Part shown: positions 59,106-64,000 of the stretch, in pieces
Numbering within the stretch: the first letter of the stretch is position 1
How the letters are laid out: each line of letters begins with the position of its first letter
Assembly (NCBI GenBank): GCA_023374025.1
Contig: SIJG01000005.1
Coordinates: 2,315,850 to 2,379,849 of the forward strand
DNA length: 64,000 nucleotides
DNA from: Heterodera schachtii
Lineage: Eukaryota > Nematoda > Chromadorea > Rhabditida > Heteroderidae
Direction: 5' to 3'
Made by a program: the position numbers and the translations under genes
The notes under the pieces: model-generated
What the model was told of the DNA's origin: nothing
What the model saw: only the letters and a program-made list of their open reading frames with translations
Database searches by the model: none

Positions 59106-60416
59106 TTTTATCTGCAAAAAAATTACATAATTATCATTTATAAAAAAAAACTTTTTATCTTTTTTAAAATTAATTATATTTAAAATTTCTAAAAATAACA
59201 ATGAAAATATTGAAATATTCATTAATTATTTTTCAATAAAAATTAATTATTCCACTGAAAATCGTAATTATAAAATTGAAAATTCCGATCTATACTAAGT
59301 TCAGACATTAAACAACCGATGAAATTTAAAATTAAGTGTTCGCCAAATTTAACAATAAATTTGAACTGATGAATTACGGAAATCAAAACTTGTTTTTCTT
59401 CCATTTATTGGAGGTAAACAGTTGAAATGAAATTAAACAAAAAAAAAAGAAGGAAAATTTAGTATTCCATCAATAAAATTTTCAAATAACTTTAATGACT
59501 TAAAGAATGTGTGCTCATCTATTTGGGCCAATTTTCGTTTTAAAGTCAGTCAGGAATTTAAATGAAATAATTTATGTATTTAATATAAGAATTCAACATT
59601 CTTTTTCTTTGTTTAAAAAAATATGATTTTTTTTTTTACTATTTTTCTAATTTATTAGACAATAAAGAATTAAAAATCGTAATTTAAAAAAGTGATTTTA
59701 AAGGCAATAAATAAAAATTCTGGCATGTTCCGTAAATAGGGATGCTTGAAGAAACGAAATTCCACGAATAAACTGCCTAAAGAATGTGGCGGCGTTCTTG
59801 CAATAGGACCATCAGTTATCAAAGATGGGTGAATCATTCCATAAACAATTGGTACATAAATTTTAATCGTTAATAAAAATTAGAAATTGGCCAAGAGATA
59901 AGAAATATTTGAATTAAACTAAAAAAGAAACAATTTTAAATTTATTTTTCGTTCTCTTTAAATTATAAATGAAAAAAATTAGATTGAAAAATACCAGTTT
60001 TAACTGAGATTAAAAAATTTGAGAGGGTGGGGCACGGCGATGCGCAGATACGCGCCGGCGGGGAAAATTTTTGTAATAATTATTTTGGTTTTATATTAGA
60101 AAAAATCTCAACCAAATTATTATAAAAATATGTGAAAAATACAATAATTTTACAAATTATAATTACGAAGCCATAGCAAAATGAAAAAAAAAAAGTGAAA
60201 ACGGGGCAGAATGTGCTGTTGGTGGCCCATTCGGCTCATTCGCTGGCTTTTTATTATATGCATTTGCTGCCTTAGGGGAAACGTATCGATTTGGTGTGCC
60301 TATGTGTGTAAATAGCATGTGGGGGAATTGACCAAAGCATTTTGTTTTAGATTGTGGTTAGCCTTGGGAGAGCGGAATTGAAAATGACGACATGGAAAAA
60401 ACGGAGAAAATATGGG
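59106..60416. other. Gene-free stretch upstream of SLP-2
   Basis: Very AT-rich, no supported gene. The SLP-2 promoter and any 5' exon would lie here. Confidence 0.45.
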
Positions 60417-60761
60417 GTACTTTTCCGTTATGGTACACCCCCCGAAACTTTTTTTAAATATTTTTTTCTAGTCTTATTTTAGCGCTGAAAATGAATCCGG
60501 CATTGTTTTTTTTTGATCCGACGTCATTTACAAGAAAATCTCTTACATTATAATCCGAATTTATATTGCTGTGTCATAAAACTAAACATCAATTGAATGG
60601 CTCGCTTAAGTACACAACTTTGCGGGTAAAATCAACGATCATTTTCACGTAAATCGATTTCTTGTTAATGACCTCGGATCAAAAAAACAATGCCGGATTA
60701 GTTTTCAGCGCTTAAAATAAGTCTAGAAAAAAAGAATAAAAAAACCATAACGGAAAAGTAC
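60417..60761. mobile_element. Inverted-repeat element (MITE-like)
   Basis: Ends GTACTTTTCCGTTATGG and its reverse complement; arms extend over 100 bases (AGCGCTGAAAATGAATCCGG on the left, CCGGATTAGTTTTCAGCGCT on the right). Interior non-coding. No clear target duplication beyond the palindromic GTAC. Confidence 0.7.
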
Positions 60762-60777
60762 GAAATATATGTTATAG

Positions 60778-60980
60778 GTAGGGTGTCCAAAATATGGATA
60801 TAAAATCGTCAAATATGGCCATAAAATATGGATATAAATTCACGAAATATGGCCATAAAATATTGACCAAAAATCGCGCGAAATATGGATAAAATTTGAA
60901 AATAAATTTCCTAAATTAAGAGTCAAAATTTCTTCTAATTCAAATGCAAAACTTTCAAAAATGGCTAAATATGTTATTAA
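60778..60980. repeat. Remnant of an ATATGGA-type MITE
   Basis: Begins TAGGGTGTCCAAAATATGGA and continues with the ATATGGATATAAAAT words typical of the 45111 element; the right end was not found. The next MITE starts immediately after. Confidence 0.45.
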
Positions 60981-61581
60981 TAGGGCTGTCAAAAATATGT
61001 ACAAAAAGTGGTCCAAATATGTACATAAATATGTAAGAAAAATCCCAAAATATGTACAAAAAACCCCAAATATGTAAATAAAATTTTTTTAAATGCTTAT
61101 TTTTTGGAAAAAAATCATCGTTAAGTATGAAATAGGCATCAAAATGCCATAAAAATTACTTAAATAGTCTTAGAATCACTTTTAGTATTTTAAAAATTAC
61201 TTTTTTGGGTATTTTTCATTGGTATTTTTTCACTATAAATTTTCAAAATTTCTCGAAATATTTGAAAAAAATATGAAAATATGTGCAAAAAATTTGCCGA
61301 AATTTTGGATTTTTTTGAGAATTTCCAAAAATTTCCGTAAAAAATCCTCAAAATATGTTAAAAAAATGAAAATATGTAAGAAAAAGTCCAAAATATTTAC
61401 CAAATATGTATTAAATCCCGAAATATGTAAAATATGTACAAAACCTCGAAATATGTAAAGATATGTAAATAAAAGTCCCAACTTTTGTTCGCAAACACAA
61501 AAAGGAAAGTGTTTTTCCTGCTATTTAGAGCATGGAGAAGCCAGGAAAAAAATATGTATTTACATAAAATTGACAGCCCTA
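60981..61581. mobile_element. hAT-type MITE
   Basis: Ends TAGGGCTGTCAA in inverted orientation; perfect 8-bp duplication GTTATTAA (60973-60980, 61582-61589). Interior closely related to 51592-52226, including AAAGTCCCAACTTTTGTTCG near the right end. Confidence 0.9.
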
Positions 61582-61589
61582 GTTATTAA

Positions 61590-61925
61590 AAATTACTATT
61601 TTAGGAAAAAATAGTAATAAAGCTAAGGTTTAATTGCTTTTTAGCGAAAAACAACATGAAAAGCGAAATTTTCGCTTTTATCCTTTTTTGACACAAAATT
61701 CAAATTTTTAATAAAATTTGCATTATTCAATATTCTAGAGAGAATTTTACTAAAAAATTTTTTTTTTTTTTTTGGAAATTTTTTTCGGTCTTTATGGCTC
61801 AAATATAAATATAGTATAAAATTGAATTAATAAATTAAAGCACTCGCTCAGCTGCTGTTCCATTCGCTTATCTATTGAACCCCCTAAAATGTGACATTTT
61901 GTGTAAGAACAGGGCTGGGAAGTCC
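61590..61925. other. Gene-free stretch
   Basis: AT-rich, no gene or clear element. Confidence 0.4.
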
Positions 61926-62132
61926 CGTGGTGCGACTTTGGGGATTTGCAACTTGGGGACCCGACATTTGGGGACCCGACTCTTGGGGATCCCGACATTT
62001 GGGGACCCGACTTTTGGGGACCCGACACTTAGGGAACCCGACATTTGTGGATCCGACATTTGGGGACCGAACGACATTTGAGCAAAAGGCACTTAGGGAA
62101 ACCACGGACATTTGGCGACCCGACATTTAGGG
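61926..62132. repeat. Minisatellite, unit GGGGACCCGACATTT
   Basis: About twelve units of 14-16 nt, with variants GGGGATCC and CGACACTTAGGGA. Overlapping frames on both strands (VGSPNVGSP and similar) are repeat translations. Shares GACATTT with arrays at 12294, 24568 and 41748. No inverted partner seen. Confidence 0.8.
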
Positions 62133-62800
62133 ATTTTAATAAAACAAAAAAAATATTAAAAAGTTTAATTTTAAGCCCAAAATTAGACAAAGTTACGTCT
62201 GTTTTAGCCAGAGTTAATTCCATTGCAAGAAAAAATTAAATAATATTTTAAAAATTAACTCTGTTTTCACATCCCGTTGGCCCTTGGGAAAGGCACTTTA
62301 AATAAAAAATGGAAAAAGTGTACTGTACTTAAAAAATGTATTATGGTTTGTCTATTGTGTTGTGGTTAGTATGGGCTCAAAATTCTGCTACCTCCTCGCC
62401 TGCTAACCTCTCGCGAATGAGAGAGAATTTGCACTCTAACAGCATATTAATTGAGCAAGTTAATGAGTTTTTTGAAAAACGCATTTCCTTGCTATAATCA
62501 TTTTGAAACTGACAAAAGTCTTGAAATTTTACAATATGACCGAAAAATAAAAAATTAGGCGTGTGGCAGCGTAACAGAAGATAGAGAGAGAGAAGAGAAG
62601 ATAGACAGAGATAGAGAGAATGTATATTGTACAAAAGAAGAAAATGAAGAATAACAATAACGCAAAATAAAGGACCGAAAAAAGGTATTATTTGCTCAAT
62701 CTGCTAAGGCTAGGATTTTCATTTAGTAAATTCTTATAAATAATTTTAAACCTTTAAAACCAATTTCAGCTCTGGAAAAAGAGGAAAAAATACAAAAGTT
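62133..62800. other. Gene-free stretch with GA-rich tract
   Basis: Contains a GATAGAGA-rich tract at 62578-62622. No gene supported. Confidence 0.45.
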
Positions 62801-62808
62801 GTCCCAAC

Positions 62809-63196
62809 TAGGGCTCCAATTTATAGTTTTTTCATTATTTTTTTCCTGAGCTCTCCGTGGCCTGAAATGCACGAAAAAAGGAAAAATACGCCCCTAGGAA
62901 TCGACCTGAAAATTTTGAAAAATTCACCCCTAAGAAATGAAAATTTTTTCAAAAAATCATCTCCAAAATTAATTTAATTTTTTATTGACGATAATTTTTG
63001 ATTTTGAAAATTATTTATCTCATTAATTGTTTGGCATAATATTTTTGCTTTTTGAAGAAAATTTTCGGTTTTACACCCCTAAATTTGAAAGTTTTTAGCA
63101 ACTATTTACCTATTTTTAGCAACTATTTTGGGGGTTTTTTAGAAACTAAAAACTAATTATTTTGGCAGTTTTTAGCAACTATAAATCGTAGCCCTA
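62809..63196. mobile_element. hAT-type MITE
   Basis: Ends TAGGGCTCCAATTTATAGTT and inverted TAGGGCTACGATTTATAGTT; perfect 8-bp duplication GTCCCAAC (62801-62808, 63197-63204). Interior non-coding, with TTTTTAGCAACTAT words. Confidence 0.9.
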
Positions 63197-63429
63197 GTCC
63201 CAACCGTTTCAAAAAGCTTTGAAATTTTGAACGAATATTTTGGCATAAAATCAATAATTTGAATTTTCTGACTTTTAACATATTGGGCAAAGCTAGAAGT
63301 GTGGTCCGATAGATTTAAAAGCGGCCCTGATTCCGTGAAAATCCTAGCCCTGTTAATTGTTCATTGAATAGCTTTCCAATCAGATTTTTTGGCTCCTCAA
63401 AGTTGAATTGTTGCTGAGTTCTGTCCATC

Positions 63430-64000
63430 TTTACCTAAACTTACATTAATTCTATAATTTTCTAAAATATTTTATTATTGAATTAGTTTTCTTGTATTTA
63501 TGCGTACCGTTTTTTGTTTGCTTGGTGTATTTAATATGATTTCCAATAAATTCAACTCCGTCTAATTTTGGTAAATCAATGATCTTAGGCAAATTGTTCC
63601 AAAATTCTTCGTCAAGCTCCTCATCATTATCGTCAAGGTTATCATTAGCATTATGAATTTCGGGCTCTGGACCTTAATTATGTTAACCATAAGAGGATGT
63701 TTTTGACTGTTACCATCCACATTGTCATTTTCCGGCTGATCACCATCATCACCGTTTCGATTTGCATGCAATTGAACGAGTTGATCATTTGCAGCACCAA
63801 GCTGATTATCATCAGGATCACCATTACCTGCAATTGCATAATGCAGATTCGGTTGATTACCATCAATAATATTGTCATCATTATTATTACGATGCTGACC
63901 TGACTGATTACCATCAGCAGAATTTCCACCAACTCCATTACTAAGACGTTGACCATGATTATTACCAGCATCACAATAAGAAATAGAGGCATTGTTATTA
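63430..64000 (-). CDS. Asp/Asn-rich protein, 5' end beyond the window
   Basis: On the minus strand from the window edge a frame reads Asn/Gly/Asp-rich sequence (GNQSGQHRNNNDDNIIDGNQ, later GDDGDQPENDNVDGNSQKHP). A second frame continues PEIHNANDNLDDNDEELDEE and FWNNLPKIIDLPKLDGVEFI to a Lys-rich end. The two frames meet near 63680 and need a frameshift or an unrecognised splice to join. Start and N-terminus lie outside the window. The family is not recognised; the low complexity could also mark a decayed transposon accessory gene. Confidence 0.35.

Noticed and set aside
61792..62130. GSPNVGSP-type frames
   Set aside because: Product of the GGGGACCCGACATTT array.
12294..62132. CRISPR arrays
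   Set aside because: The arrays have units of 13-17 nt without unique spacers and lie in a eukaryotic genome with spliced genes.
63562..63992. Met/Ile/Val-rich membrane-like frames near the right edge
   Set aside because: They are the other frames of an Asp/Asn-rich (GAT/AAT) coding stretch, whose reverse readings are hydrophobic.

Overview
This window looks like nuclear DNA of a nematode. The evidence is a cuticle collagen gene (N-terminal hydrophobic segment, interrupted Gly-X-Y blocks, DAEYCPCP tail), two chemoreceptor genes of nematode-specific serpentine families (srsx-like and srt-like), a haspin-like kinase cluster, and very short introns (41-60 nt where measurable) in AT-rich, repeat-laden DNA. 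The gene content fits Rhabditida, and a plant-parasitic tylenchomorph is plausible. The species cannot be fixed from the sequence. Almost all genes are multi-exon, so I built exon models by hand from splice signals and reading phase. Exon sums are in frame unless I say otherwise. | Layout. 0-15.2 kb: a small cysteine-rich secreted peptide gene (464-733) and an eight-exon srsx-like GPCR (4538-7025), set in a mosaic of repeated blocks. The first two GPCR exons recur twice as orphans and an unknown 3' exon recurs three times. At 7342-7742, behind a TATA box, lies a run of about a dozen back-to-back short hairpins. 15.8-18.3 kb: an intact collagen gene on the plus strand. 18.0-39.7 kb: a tandem segmental duplication of about 10.87 kb (17995-28864 and 28865-39726), bounded by the same 11-base word at all three edges. 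Each unit holds the collagen 3' exon, a RING-finger gene (minus), a 402-residue predicted secreted protein of unknown function (minus), transposon-like repeats, a titin/twitchin-type Fn3 exon fragment, and a cluster of degraded haspin-like kinase copies. | 40.5-45 kb: a poly(A)-binding-protein exon fragment, several short-unit repeat arrays, and a Mutator-like element (41870-44900) encoding a FLYWCH plus MULE transposase; its long terminal inverted repeats are themselves built from 13-17 nt tandem repeats. 45-47 and 51-63 kb: small hAT-type elements, five of them with perfect 8-bp target duplications. 47.3-49.1 kb: an srt-type GPCR (minus) whose last acceptor lacks AG. 53.7 kb: a Gly/Tyr-rich secreted peptide. 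55.3-59.1 kb: a stomatin-like-protein-2 homologue (minus) with an internal three-exon duplication, one copy frameshifted. The right edge carries part of an Asp/Asn-rich gene. | How things relate. There is no operon or single pathway here. Host genes are mostly sensory, cuticular or mitochondrial singletons. The distinctive theme is DNA built from short repeats: several unrelated-looking arrays share a GACATTT core, at least two form the inverted ends of mobile elements, and segmental copying spreads gene pieces (GPCR 5' exons, collagen 3' exon, kinase exons, SLP-2 exons). I saw no tRNA, rRNA, CRISPR or bacterial-type features.
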